From Calamus simplicifolius (taxonomy: Eukaryota; Streptophyta; Magnoliopsida; Arecales; Arecaceae): 64,000 nucleotides of DNA. Below the pieces are notes generated by a model. The model saw only the letters and a program-made list of their open reading frames with translations, was not told the origin of the DNA and did no database searches. Made by a program: the position numbers and the translations under genes. The stretch lies in contig UESW01003830.1 in the NCBI GenBank assembly GCA_900491605.1, positions 1,913,961 to 1,977,960 of the forward strand. Direction: 5' to 3'. Below are positions 44,183-55,374 of this stretch, piece after piece (the stretch's first letter is position 1; each line of letters begins with the position of its first letter).

Positions 44183-46996
44183 TGGGAGATCGGGATCAGG
44201 GCTTGGATCGATCGCTACCGTCGGATCGTCGCCGATCTCGGACGGATCGCCATGGTCCGAGATAGGTCTGGCCGATCGGGATCAGGGCTTGGATCGATCG
44301 CAACCGTCGGATCGTCGCCGATCTCGGACGGATCTCCACGGTCCGAGATCGGTCGTGGCCGATCGGGATCAGGGCTTGGATCGATCGCAACCGTCGGATC
44401 GTCGCCGATCTCGGACGGATCTCCACGGTCCGAGATCGGTCGTGGCCGATCGGGATCAGGGCTTGGATCGATCGCAACCATCGGATCGTTGCTGATCTCA
44501 GACGGATTGCAACTGTCCGAGATAGGTCTGGCCGATCGGGATCAGGGCTTGGATCGATCGCAACCGTCGGATCGTCGCCGATCTCGGACGGATCGCCATG
44601 GTCCGAGATCGGTCGTGGCCGATCGGGATCAGGGCTTGGATCGATCGCAACCGTCGGATCGTCGCCGATCTCGGACGGATAGCCACGGTCCGAGATCGGT
44701 CGTGGCCGATCGGGATCAGGGCTTGGATCGATCGCAACCGTTGGATCATCGCCGATCTTGGACGGATCGCCACGGTCCGAGATCGGTCGTGGGATCATCT
44801 TGGATCGATCGCAACCGTCGGATCGTCGCCGATCTCGGACGGATTGCAACTGTCCGAGATAGGTCATGGCCGATCGGGATCAGGGCTTGGATCGATCGCA
44901 ACCGTCGGATCGTCGCCGATCTCGGACGGATCGCCATGGTCCGAGATCGGTCGTGGCCGATCGGGATCAGGGCTTGGATCGATCGCAACCGTCGGATCGC
45001 CATGGTCCGAGATCGGTCGTGGCCGATCGGGATCAGGGCTTGGATCGATCGCAACCGTCGGATCGTCGTCGATCTCGGACGGATCGCCACCGTCCGAGAT
45101 CGGTCGTGGCCGATCGGGATCAGGGCTTGGATCGATCGCAACCGTCGGATCGTCGCCGATCTTGGACGGATCTCCATGGTCCGAGATCAGTCGTGGCCGA
45201 TCGGGATCAGGGCTTGGATCGATCGCAACCGTCGGATCGTCGCCGATCTCGGACGGATCGCCACGGTCCAAGATCGGTCGTGGCCGATCGGGATCAGGGC
45301 TTGAATCGATCGCAACCATCGGATCGTCGCCGATCTCGGACGGATCGCCACGGTCCAAGATCGGTCGTGGCCGATCGGGATCATGGCTTGGATCGATCGC
45401 AACCGTCGGATCGTCGCCGATCTCGGACGGATCGCCACGGTCCGAGATCGGTCGTGGCCGATTGGGATCAGGGCTTGGATCGATCGCAACCGTCGGATCG
45501 TCGCCGATCTCGGACGGATTGCAACTGTCCGAGATAGGTCGTGGCCGATCGGGATCAGGGCTTGGATCGATCGCAACCATCGGATCGTCGCCGATCTCGG
45601 ACGGATCGCCATGGTCCGAGATCGGTCGTGGCCATCGGGATCAGGCTTGGATCGATCGCAACCATCGGATCGTCGCGATCTCGGACGGATCGCCACGGTC
45701 CGAGATCGGTCGTGGCCGATCGGGATCAGGGCTTGGATCGATCGCAACCGTCGGATCGTCGCCGATCTCGGACGGATCGCCACGGTCCGAGATAGGTCGT
45801 GGCCAATCGGGATCAGGGCTTGGATCGATCGCAACCGTTGGATCGTCGCCGATCTCGGACGGATCACCACGGTTCGAGATCGGTCGTGGCCGATCGGGAT
45901 CAGGGCTTGGATCGATCGCAACCGTCGGATCGTCGCCGATCTCGGACGGATCTCCACGGTCCGAGATCGGTCGTGGCCGATCGGGATCAGGGCTTGGATC
46001 GATCGCAACCGTCGGATCGTCGCCGATCTCGGACGGATTGCAACTGTCCGAGATAGGTCGTGGCCGGTCGGGATCAGGGCTTGGATCGATCGCAACCATC
46101 GGATCGTCGCCGATCTCGGACGGATTGCCATGGTCCGAGATCGGTCGTGGCCGATCGGGATCAGTGCTTGGATCGATCGCAACCGTCGGATCGTCGCCGA
46201 TCTCGACGGATCGCCACGGTCCGAGATCGGTCGTGGCCGATCGGGATCAGGGCTTGGATCGATCGCAACCGTCGGATCGTCGCCGATCTTGGACGGATCG
46301 CCACGGTCCGAGATCGATCATGGCCGATCGGGATCAGGGCTTGGATCGATCGCAACCGTCGGATCGTCGCCGATCTCGGACGGATTGCAACTGTCCGAGA
46401 TAGGTCATGGCCGATCGGGATCAGGGCTTGGATCGATCGCAACCGTCGGATCGTCGCCGATCTCGGACGGATCGCCATGGTCCGAGATCGGTCGTGGCCG
46501 ATCGGGATCAGGGCTTGGATCGATCGCAACCGTCGGATCGTCGCCGATCTCGGACGGATCTCCACGGTCCGAGATCGATCGTGGCCGATCGGGATCAGGG
46601 CTTGGATCGATCGCAACCGTCGGATCGTCGCCGATCTCGGACGGATCGCCACGGTCCGAGATCGATCATGGCCGATCGGGATCAGGGCTTGGATCGATCG
46701 CAACCGTCGGATCGTCGCCAATCTCGGACGGATTGCAACTGTCCAAGATAGGTCGTGGCCGATCGGGATCAGGGCTTGGATCGATCGCAACCGTCGGATC
46801 GTCGCCGATCTCGGACGGATCGCCATGGTCCGAGATCGGTCGTGGCTGATCGGGATCAGGGCTTGGATGATCGCAACCGTCGGATCGTCGCCGATCTCGG
46901 ACGGATTGCAACTGTCCGAGATAGGTCGTGGCCGATCGGGATCAGGGCTTGGATCGATCGCAACCGTCGGATCGTCGCCGATCTCGGACCGTGGCA
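44183..46996 (+). repeat. Satellite array in CACTA-2: 87-bp monomers
   Basis: About 32 monomers of the same satellite as at 36437-39524, in inverted orientation in the window but the same orientation relative to its transposon. The core is GGATCAGGGCTTGGATCGAT then CGCAACCGTCGG. Types A and C are present (type C carries GGATTGCAACTGTCCGAGAT at about 44503, 44840, 45516, 46036, 46380, 46730 and 46900). The 85-bp B type of CACTA-1, with TTGCCGATCGG, is not seen. Some monomers are truncated (about 44795 and 44990-45000). The longest spurious open frame is 601 codons. Confidence 0.93.
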
Positions 46997-47890
46997 TTAA
47001 ATTTTATAAAATTTTATAAAATTTAAATATCGGAAAAAATATTGCGACGCATTAGCGACTCAATTAACCAGAAAATCAAAAAAAATTAATATTTTAAATT
47101 GCTACGCCTATTATGCGTCGCAATATTTTTAAATTATTTTTTTTATGAAATATAAATATCAATAAAAAATTGCGACGCATTAGCGACTCAATTAACCAGA
47201 AAATTAAGAAAATTAATATTTTAATATTGCGACGCCAATATTGCGTCGCAATAATTTTAAATTAAATTTTAATAAAATTTAAATATCCGAAAAAAATTAT
47301 TGCGACGCAACACATTGCGTCGCAATGTTTTTAAAAAAATTTAGAGAAATAAAATTTAAATATCGGAAAAAAATATTGCGACGCATTAGCGACTCAATTA
47401 ACCAGAAAATCAAAAAAATTAATATTTAATATTGCGACGCCAGTAATGCGTCGCAATATTTTTAAATTAAATTTTAATAAAATTTAAATATCGGGAAAAA
47501 ATTGCGACGTAACAGATTGCATCGCAATGTTTTTTAAAAAATTTAGAGAAATTATTTTAAAATTAGCGATGCAAATATTGCGTCGCAAATATCATCGCAA
47601 TTATTATAATAAATTTAAATATTTTCATTTAAAAATATTAAAAAATAATTGCGATGCAAATATTGCGTCACAAAATTTGTAATAAGTTTTTATTTTAATC
47701 TATTAAAATTATTAAAAAAAATTGCGACGCCTTAGCGACGCAATTATTAGAAAATAAAAATATTCTTCCCGCCAGGAAATGGCGCCAATTTAGCGACGCC
47801 TCAGCGATGCATTAAGTGGCGTCGCTATTTTTTCAGAAAAAAAATAAAAAAATATTGCGACTAACATAGCGACGCACTATGGCGTCGCTA
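46997..47890. repeat. CACTA-2 internal block of subterminal-type repeats
   Basis: Same GCGACGCA motifs and ATTAGCGACTCAATTAACCAGAAAA units as on the other side of the array, ending near GGCGTCGCTAAGTTCCG. Confidence 0.85.
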
Positions 47891-48089
47891 AGTTCCGATA
47901 TTTAAGCCGCTTCCATTCTCCTTCCTCCTTCACATCTTGACCTAGCGCCGCCACCGTCCTCCGGCTATTCCGTCCGAGATTCCCGGCGATTCCCCGGCGA
48001 TTCCCCGTCCTCCGGCTACCCGAGGATCGCATCCGACTCTGGCAACCAAGGTTAGCTCCGTTAATAAAAAAAAAAAATTTATTTTTTTA

Positions 48090-48410
48090 GATCATCTCCG
48101 GCCACGGCAGCGCCGTGGCCGTCTTCTCCGGCCACGGCAGGCCGTGGCCGTCTTCTCCGGCCACGGCCGTTGCCGTGGCCGCAGTGGCCTGGCCACGGTG
48201 GCCAGGCCACTGTAATGAAAAAAAAAAAAAAAAATTTTTAACAGGGGGCCGGGGAGGGGAGGAAACCCCCCCGCCCCCCCTTTGTTATCTTGTCCGGCCA
48301 CGGCCGCTGCCGTGGCCGCAGTGGCCTGGCCACGGTGGCCAGGCCACTGTAATCAAATTTTTTTTTTTTTTTTTTAAAGCGGGGGCCGGGGAGGGGAGGA
48401 ATTTTTAGAT
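48090..48410. repeat. CACTA-2 leader: duplicated 137-bp unit with perfect GC hairpin
   Basis: CAGTGGCCTGGCCA-CGG-TGGCCAGGCCACTG is a 14-bp-arm perfect inverted repeat at 48182-48212 and again at 48319-48349. Each is followed by an A or T tract and GGGGGCCGGGGAGGGGAGGA. The unit matches the duplicated leader of CACTA-1 (35520-35690). Confidence 0.88.
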
Positions 48411-48933
48411 ATTTAAGTGAACTAAAAATATAGGATTATGGTACTCTAGAGACTCAACACTAAATCTGACTACATATTCTGATTCTGATTTTACTGGTTG
48501 TAAACTTGATAGAAAAAGCACAAGTGGTGCATACCAATTCTTAGGCTGTAACTTAATCTCTTAGTTTAGCAAAAAGCAAAATTCAGTTGCATTATCAATT
48601 ACTGAAGCTGAATATGTTATAGCTGAAAGTTGTTGTACTTAAATTCTTTGGATTAAGCGATAACTTGAGAATTATGGTATAACACTTGATAAAACACCAA
48701 TTATGTGTGACAACACTAGTGCAATAAATTTGACTAAAAACCCTATTCCATATTTGAGAACTAAACACATAGAGATAAGACACCATTTCATTAGAGAATA
48801 TGTTGCCAACAACGATGTTTTTCTTGATTATATATACTAATGAACAATTAGCAGATATATTTACAAAACGTTTAAGTGAAAAGAGATTTTGTTATCTTAG
48901 AGGAGAATTAGGAGTTTATGATCCATTGGAATA
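48411..48933 (+). pseudogene. Sirevirus fragment, RNase H C-terminal domain
   Basis: In mixed frames it reads YSDSDFTGCKLDRKSTSGAY, then FSKKQNSVAL, MCDNTSAINLTKNPI, QLADIFTKRLSEKRF. These are copia RNase H motifs (DSD, EAEY, DNTSA, H-x-D-I-F region). Stops include one after LWIKR, shared with the long Sirevirus. It ends at GVYDPLE near 48931. Confidence 0.87.
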
Positions 48934-49129
48934 ATTTTAAAATCCATAAGAATGACTATCTAGAATTCAATCATTTTCTTGAAAATCTTCTTATGATTCT
49001 AAGAAAAAAATTATCTAGATATTTCAGTTTCTTGATCCCCCATACTTTAAGAAAAAATTATCTAGAATTTGATGATTATTTTGACAAGTTTCAGATTCTT
49101 TGAAACTCTTATCTTTCACTGAAATTGTC

Positions 49130-49330
49130 TTGGAGCCGACTCTATTTATGTTGGAGTCGACTCTAACTTATTGTGCTCTCTGTCTGATCTTTTAAAGCCA
49201 ACACCTACTACTGCAGAGCTGATACTATTTTGAGCGTTGACTGTGTTAGTGATTTAGAGCTGACACCTAGCTTTGCGGGAGCTGACTCTAAGTGGTCTCC
49301 TTTTATTTTATCTAGGGTAGAGCCAACACA
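49130..49330. repeat. Motif cluster (GGAGYCGACNCY) between pol and env-like ORF
   Basis: Copies include TGGAGCCGACTC, TGGAGTCGACTC, GAGCTGACACC and GAGCTGACTC. The same position in the long Sirevirus (61575-61765) has an equivalent cluster. Confidence 0.75.
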
Positions 49331-49424
49331 TTTTTAAATCAAACCAATTCCAATCCATTCCAAATTTCTCTTTACTTGTTTCAAACCTTCAAAAACCTTT
49401 GAATATAACTTCCCTTGATCCCAA

Positions 49425-50520
49425 ATGGCTCCCAAGCGACGAGCATCGGCTATTAGTGTCACCATCACTGCTGAGAGGAGGTCTGTTCAACGTCCAACGA
49501 GGCAACCCTTATCGAGCTCTTCTTCAATCTCTTTCTCTTCAACACCAGGCGCCATTCCTATCCCACGTTCACCACAAATCGATCTTCCAATCGGAAAAGC
49601 TATTACCATAGGAAGAAAGGTAGATTTCAACTTCTTTGAATCCAAGGGTTTTTCCATTGAGAGACAGTTGAAGGAAATGGGATGGGAAAAGGTCTGCTCT
49701 CTTGATGTCCTCATCTATCCTGGTTTAGTGAGAGATTTCTACAATAATGTGAGTAGAGGGGATGGTGGACTGGTTAGTTCTGTGAGAAGAACCCGTATCC
49801 ATTTAACTTCAGAAATATTGGGCAATCTTTTAGAAATTTTGGTGATTGGCATGACTGCTACTTCACATAGTGATAGAGGAGAAGCCTTGTCAAGAATGCT
49901 AGGAAGGAAAGTGACTGATTTTGAGGAAATAAGTGCAAATCATTTATCTTTGGAATTAAGGCTACTACACAATATCTGCAACAGAATTTTATTTCCAAAG
50001 ACTGGCAGATTTGAGTATATATCCGAGAGAGATGTGGTGGTTATGGACTGTGTAATAATGGGACAACCCATTAACATGGCTAGGATGATGATTGGTTATA
50101 TGGTTGAGGCTGGAAGCAAGAAAAAGTCCATCCTGCCTTATGGAATGATTTTAACATTGATCTTTCAAAGTCAAGGAGTTAACATATTGAAAAATGAGCC
50201 ACAGAAAAAAATTGAGGCATACGGACTATTATAATGTTGCTACTCTTTACTGTATGGATTTTAAGAAAGTAAATGGCCAATGGCAGAGGAAAGGACAAGT
50301 TGTGATGACTGAACCTGTAAGGGAAGAAAGAGCAGCTAAGGCTGATATTGATTTTGTTGAAGATGTCTCTAATCTTTCGGAAGTTGGACCATCTGCTACT
50401 AGACATTCTTCACCTGGACTGAGCACTTCAGCACCCTCATCGGCACCAGCAGCGACTACCACTTTTATCCCTAGTTCTTTTGATTTTTTTGATAGACATT
50501 TTGAGCAGCTCAAAGTCTCA
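49425..50520 (+). pseudogene. Sirevirus env-like / third ORF, copy 1
   Basis: The ATG at 49425 opens MAPKRRASAIS, then a Ser/Pro-rich segment, then a folded-looking region including KVDFNFFESKGFSIERQLKE and NILKNEPQ. The frame is open for 269 codons to 50232, then a shift near 50205 continues it as HTDYYNVATL and KVNGQWQRKG to about 50522. It is the same protein as at 61866-62960. The family matches the extra ORF after pol in Sireviruses (called env-like; plant putative transposon protein). I see no clear signal peptide or membrane helix, so an envelope role is unsupported. The 3' end is replaced by gypsy-2. Confidence 0.8.
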
Positions 50521-50522
50521 TG

Positions 50523-52043
50523 CCCTACTTTCAAGCTTACCCGATCGTGGTGCTCATGGACCAACCTCTCAAGGCCATCTTGGCTCGTCCTGACACCTCC
50601 AATCGACTGACCAAATGGGCAATCAAGCTAGGAGAGTTCAACATCTTGTTCTGACCAAGGTCGGCCATGAAGTCCCAAGCCCTACTTCTAAGCTTTATCC
50701 CGGTTGGCCACCTCGGTGAACAACACCCTAGGGAGAACTTACATCAAGCACCTAGAGGCCCCTAGCATCGATGCCAAGGAAGAGGCTCTGCTAGTCACAT
50801 AAGAGCCAACGTGAATGGACGCTTACATCCACTATCTCACTGACAACATCCTTTCCATCAATCGCGCGGAGGCCAGACTGCTCAAATGGAGAGCCTATAA
50901 ATTCGTGGTGCTGAATGGACAACTATACAAGAGATCTTTTCTTATCCCCTCCTCAAATGTATCAACCCCATGGACGCCGATTATATCCTTCGAGAAATTC
51001 ATGAAGGCATCTACAAAAACCATCTAAATGGCAAATTGCTGGCATATAAAGCTCTTCGCCAGGGATACTACTGGCTCACCATGCAGAAGGATGTGGCCGA
51101 GCTAGTTAGAAAGCATGACAATCGCCAACGGCATGCTCATATCCAATGGCAGCTCACTTTTCAACTAAGCCCGCTCTCAACTCCATAGCAGTTCGCCCAA
51201 TGGGGAATGGATATTCTCATACCGTTCCCTCCGGTTTTGGGCCAACAGAGATTTTTGCTCATCGTTATCGACTACTTCACCAAGTGGATCAAAATTGAGG
51301 CATTAGCACGGATAATTGAAAGCAAAGTGAAGTCTTTCTTTTGAAAGTCCATCATTTGCCACTTCAAGCTATCCCATACTATCATCACCGATAATGGCTG
51401 ACAGTTTGACAATACCACCTTCAAGGAATTCTGCATCGAGCTGAACATCTGCAATCGGTTCACCTCTATCAGTCATCCACAGACCAATGGAGAGGCTAAA
51501 GCGATGAACTAGACTGTCCTCTAGGGGCTCAAGATCTGTTTGGATGAGTTCAAATATAGATAGGTAGAGGAGCTCCCCAGCATGCTGTGGGCATATCATA
51601 TAACTCCAAGGATTCCAACTGGAGAGACTCCCTTCAGCCTCGTCTTTGAGTCAGAAGCAGTCATCCTCATGGAGATCGGCCTCCCAAGGCTACGAGTGGA
51701 ATCATACAATGAAGAAGACAATCCTAGTCAGCTGAGAGACAATCTCGACTTCATTGACGAGGCATGCGACCAAGCGCGGCTTAGGATGGCTGCATTTCGT
51801 CAGCGAGCTACAAAGTATTACAATGCCCATGTCCATCCCAAGACATTCCGCCCTGAAGACTTAGTCCTCAGGTGAGCAGAAGTTTCCAAGCTAGTGGAGG
51901 GGGACAAATTATTGCCTAACTGGAAAGGGCCCTATCAAGTCATCAAAGCACTTCATCAAGAAGCGTACCGAGTTGAAAGGCTCGATGGAAAACCGATCCC
52001 TCGAACTTGGAATACGAATAACTTCCATCGATATTATCAATGA
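50523..52043 (+). pseudogene. gypsy-2 RNase H and integrase
   Basis: It begins inside the RT/RNase H domain with YFQAYPIVVLMDQPLKAIL and WAIKLGEFNILF. The integrase zinc domain shows ILREIHEGIYKNH and ALRQGYYWLTM, then a decayed Cys pair. The integrase core has WGMDILIPFP, VIDYFTKWIKIEAL, IITDNG and SHPQTNGEAKAMN, so the D,D,E residues are visible. A stop interrupts DNG*QFDNTTF, and others lie near 50653, 51189 and 51510. The C-terminal part (PSQLRDNLDFIDEACDQARL) ends NFHRYYQ at 52041-52043. Confidence 0.87.
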
Positions 52044-52129
52044 TGTATGCATCCAGCTGATGGAAATAAAAAGAGCTTTGACTACATTGTCTCCTCATTC
52101 AACTAATTTCGCGAGTTGAAGAACAACCC

Positions 52130-53015
52130 TTTAGGGTCGGCACAAGAAACCCCCTGAGTCAGTTCTAAAAGACTCTCGAGTCGGTCTCCATGACCCTTGA
52201 GTCAACCCTCTTGAGCCGATGCAAAAAACCCCCGAGTTGGTTCTAAAAGGCTCTAGAGTCGATCTCCGCGACCCTCGAGTCACCACTCGGACCGGTGCAA
52301 GAAACCCTCGAATCGGTTCTAAAAGGCTCTTAAGTCGATCTCCGCGACCCTCGAGTTAACCCTCTTGGGCCGGTGCAAGAAACCCCCAAGTCGGTTTTCA
52401 AAAGGCTCTCGACTTAGCCCCAATAGCCCTTGAGTCACCACTCGGGCCGGTGCAAGAAACCCCTCGAGTCGGTCTTCGAAAGGCTCTTGAGTTGGCCCCA
52501 ATAGCCCTTAAATCACCACTCGGGCCGGCGCAAGAAATCACCAAGTCGGTTTTCGAAAGGCTCTTGAGTTGGTCTCTACGACCCTCGAGTCACCACTTGG
52601 GCTGGCACAAGAAACCTCTGAGTCAGTTTTCAAAAGGCTTTCGAGTCGGCCCTAGCAGCCCTCGAGTCACCACTTGGGTCAGCACAAGAAACCCTCAAGT
52701 CAGTTTTTAAAAGGCTCTCGAGTCGATCTCCGCGACCCTCGAGTCAAGACTCGGGCTGGTGCAAAAAAACTTCCGAGTTAGTTTTAAAAGGCTCTTGAGT
52801 CGGCCCCAGCAGCCCTCGAGTCACCACTCAAGCAGGTGTAAGAAACCCCCGAGTTAGTTTTCAAAAGGCTCTCGGGTCAGCCCTAGCAACCCTCAAGTTA
52901 CCACTCGGGCCAGCGCAAGAAACCCCCTAGTCAGTTTCCAAAAGGCTCTCGAGTCGGCCCTAGCAGTCCTTGAGTCAACCCTCAGGCCAGCGCAAGAAAC
53001 CCCCGAGTTGGTTCT
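52130..53015. repeat. About 77-bp degenerate tandem repeats in gypsy-2
   Basis: Around eleven units of GCAAGAAACCCCCGAGTCGG, then TTCTAAAAGGCTCTCGAGTC and CCTCGAGTCACCACTCGGGC. Spacing runs from 73 to 80 bp. They lie between the integrase stop and the antisense ORF, the known hypervariable place for tandem repeats in Tat-type elements. Confidence 0.88.
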
Positions 53016-53344
53016 AAAAGAAGACAAGCAACCCGCTCCAGCTTTGCTTGATAGCCTCAAAGAGCCAAGAAACCTGGCCGTTGCCACAAACTCATGCGAG
53101 TCCTGGGCTGCGCTATTGAACCCAAAGGCATTACGAGGAGGCGAAAGAGCCACAAAAGCTAAGTACCTATAACTTGTGCTAAATGATAAGTACCTATTGC
53201 ATGTGCTAAATTGGTCGATACTTGGAAAGAAATTTGTCTTTTTCATTGATACTCAAAAAGGTACAAAACCCGACCCAAGTCCGGTTACAAAAATGCAAAG
53301 GTAAAAGAAAGAAAAACAAAAAAAAAGTCAATGTAGGAAGGGAG

Positions 53345-55200
53345 CCCTACGACTTGGTGGGTGCGGGGTCATCACCACCCGTTGGCTTCTTTGCCACCGC
53401 CGCTTCTTCTACCCCGGCCATCTCCCCCGCTGTCGCCGGTTCCTCCACCTCTAAGCCATCAAGCTTGATGCCATCAAGTTCGATGATGTCAAAAGCTTGG
53501 GCAACCTTCTTCTTGCAGTCACCGAAGCCTCTGAAGCAGGCATCAATTGATACCTCGGCCAACTCTTCAAGGAAGCCCATGGAGTTTCGGAAGCAATCCA
53601 CAGCTTCGGCAACTCTCGCATTGGCAGATCGTGCCCTGGCCTCGGCATCGACGATCCTCCCCTTGGCATCCTGTGCTATCACTTCAGCCTCTTTGGCCCT
53701 CTCCTAGCCAGCCCGTGCATCTGCTTCAGCCTCGACCGCTCGGGCCACCGCATCAGCATTGGCGGCTCGCTCGTCAGCCTCTTTCGCCTTAAGGTCGGCC
53801 GCATCTGCTTGGATATTGGCAGTATGAAGCTGAAGCTCGAAAGCCTCCAGTCTAGCACTACGTCAGCTAGCTTTGCTTCGGCAGCCCGAGCGCGTTCGAT
53901 CTCCACCTTCGCCTTGCTCTCTGCCTTGAACCACCACATCTCCCAATCATGGTTCTCGGCCTTGGCATTTTGGAGTTTTTTTGTCATCACTGCCTCACTG
54001 GCCTAGGCTGATTTCAGCTCACCCTCGGCCTTCCTGGGCCTCGCTCGGACCTTGGCGATTTCCCTTCATGCGAGGCCAATGTTATTGGCGGATCAAAGAC
54101 TAATGTCCCAAACCATGAAGATGCTATTCATCATCTGCATGGGAGAAAGGATGTCAGAACTTACAAGTTGAGAAACCATATGGAAAGCCAAAGGCTACTT
54201 ACCCGGAGCATCGCCACGTACAAGTCGTCGAACATGTCCGCAGCCCTCTATTGTTGGAGATCCTCCCGAAACTGGGGTAGGCATACGCAGTAGCCGTTCT
54301 ATTGAGCGGGGGGAGTTCATGAATGACTCCCTTAGAGGAGCCCTCGTGAGCTGCACCGCTGTTGCTGCCTTGGGAGTCGCTATCACTGCTGCATCGGGAG
54401 CTGCCATCGTTGTTGCCTCGGGAGCCATCACCACTGTTGCCTAAGGAGCCGTCGTTGTTGCTGCCTCGGAGCCACCGCCATTGCTGCTTCGAGAGCTGCC
54501 ACTGCTGCCTCGGGAGCCACCGCCGCTGCCTCTTGGGCCGCCGTCACATCCATAGTGGGCATAGATATGGCCGAAGCCACCCCACCTTTGGCTCCCGAGA
54601 TGACCTCCTACCCTAACGGCTCAATCGCTGCAACCAGGGCCTCTCTGACCCTTGACTCCATTGTGGTGGTGGCCTCGGTATGGACCTTCACTATCAAAAC
54701 CACCTCCTCCCGGGCTGCCTGGTGCTTGCGTCAGGGTGGCGATGGTGGCCCCGGGCAAGGCCTCTTTCCCCCCGACCTCACTGTGTCATCGACGGTCTAC
54801 CTTCTCTTCTTCACGGAAGCCCTCATATACTTTTCGTGGACCTTCATCCCTGCGCATGGCAAAGGGTTGGATCAAAAAAAAAAAAAGGGGGGCTCACCAG
54901 GAGTTGGCGCCACACTGGCCTCCCGAAGGTTTTCCTTCGACAATAGTTCTCGATAAGTAGGTATCTGGGAGGATAGCAGCTGATCATACATCTCCATGTC
55001 ATTTTGCTCTATGATCGAGTTTTTATTTGGTTCAAAGTTCGGGTTTCCCTAGATTATCCTCACTCCCTCGATATGGGCAAAGAAGAATCGGGATTTCAAT
55101 TCTTTAATGGAAGAAGGAAAGTCATTCTTAAACACTCAGTGTGGCCTAGGGGAGAAAATCCACCACTCATAATTGGAGTGGTGGCGAAGGTAGTATAGGG
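53345..55200 (-). pseudogene. gypsy-2 antisense ORF, C-terminal and central part
   Basis: From the right the - strand reads HIEG, then IIEQNDMEMYDQLLSSQIPT and YRELLSKENLREASVAP, homologous to the end of the gypsy-1 antisense ORF. An Ala-rich degenerate segment (54600-54190) follows. Then an Ala/Lys/Glu coiled-coil-like stretch appears (WWFKAESKAKVEIERARAAE; later SANARVAEAVDCFRNSMGF), ending DPAPTKS at 53347. Several stops and shifts. The N-terminus is removed by the Sirevirus insertion at 55205. It is the only copy here that shows the C-terminal half. Confidence 0.72.
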
Positions 55201-55374
55201 ACCGTGTTGACCAAATTATTGATTTTGATAATTAACAAAAGCCATGAGTATATTTCTTATGTTTATAAATTTGATAAGTATTTCAGGAATTAAGATTGGT
55301 TATTCATCAATATATTACTTAGAAAATCAGTTTCAAGTTGAATTTAAATAGAATTTATGTAAGTTCAGAATTTG

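Larger units (their letters stand above)
42608..48410 (+). mobile_element. CACTA-2: 5' portion of a second CACTA element, right side missing
   Basis: CACTACAAGAAAATACTGAAATAGCGACGCAA at 42608 is the same TIR and subterminal start as the right end of CACTA-1. The order terminal repeats, satellite array, repeats, GC-hairpin leader matches CACTA-1 in the same relative orientation. It stops at about 48410, before any transposase, where a Sirevirus fragment begins. No right TIR is seen in the window, so the 3' part was deleted. The two CACTA 5' ends face each other across 1696 bp of gypsy-1. Confidence 0.9.
48411..50522 (+). mobile_element. Sirevirus fragment: RNase H end plus env-like ORF
   Basis: The fragment is homologous to 60870-62950 of the long Sirevirus but lacks LTRs. 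The left junction (with CACTA-2) is near 48403-48413 and the right junction (with gypsy-2) near 50519-50527. Neither coincides with an element end, so both look like deletion or illegitimate recombination joints. Confidence 0.87.
50523..55200 (+). mobile_element. gypsy-2: 3' half of a Retand-type Ty3/gypsy element
   Basis: Gag-pol direction is +. It holds the end of RT-RNase H and the integrase (to 52043), a tandem-repeat 3' region (52130-53015), and an antisense ORF (55200 to 53345). The same order occurs in Tat/Retand elements. It is cut at 50523 by the Sirevirus fragment joint and at 55205 by the insertion of the long Sirevirus. No LTR remains in the window. Confidence 0.82.

Noticed and set aside
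44598..46403. 601-codon open frame with a 29-residue repeat
   Set aside because: It lies wholly in the 87-bp satellite, all other frames are also open, and monomers vary by truncations that shift the frame. No start context or domain supports a protein.
36437..46996. Two inverted arrays read as a giant palindrome or CRISPR-like array
   Set aside because: The arrays belong to two separate CACTA elements in opposite orientation. Monomers are contiguous with no unique spacers, and the organism is a plant.
54362..54960. + strand frames rich in Leu/Pro/His over the gypsy-2 antisense region
   Set aside because: They shadow the Ala-rich antisense ORF on the - strand.
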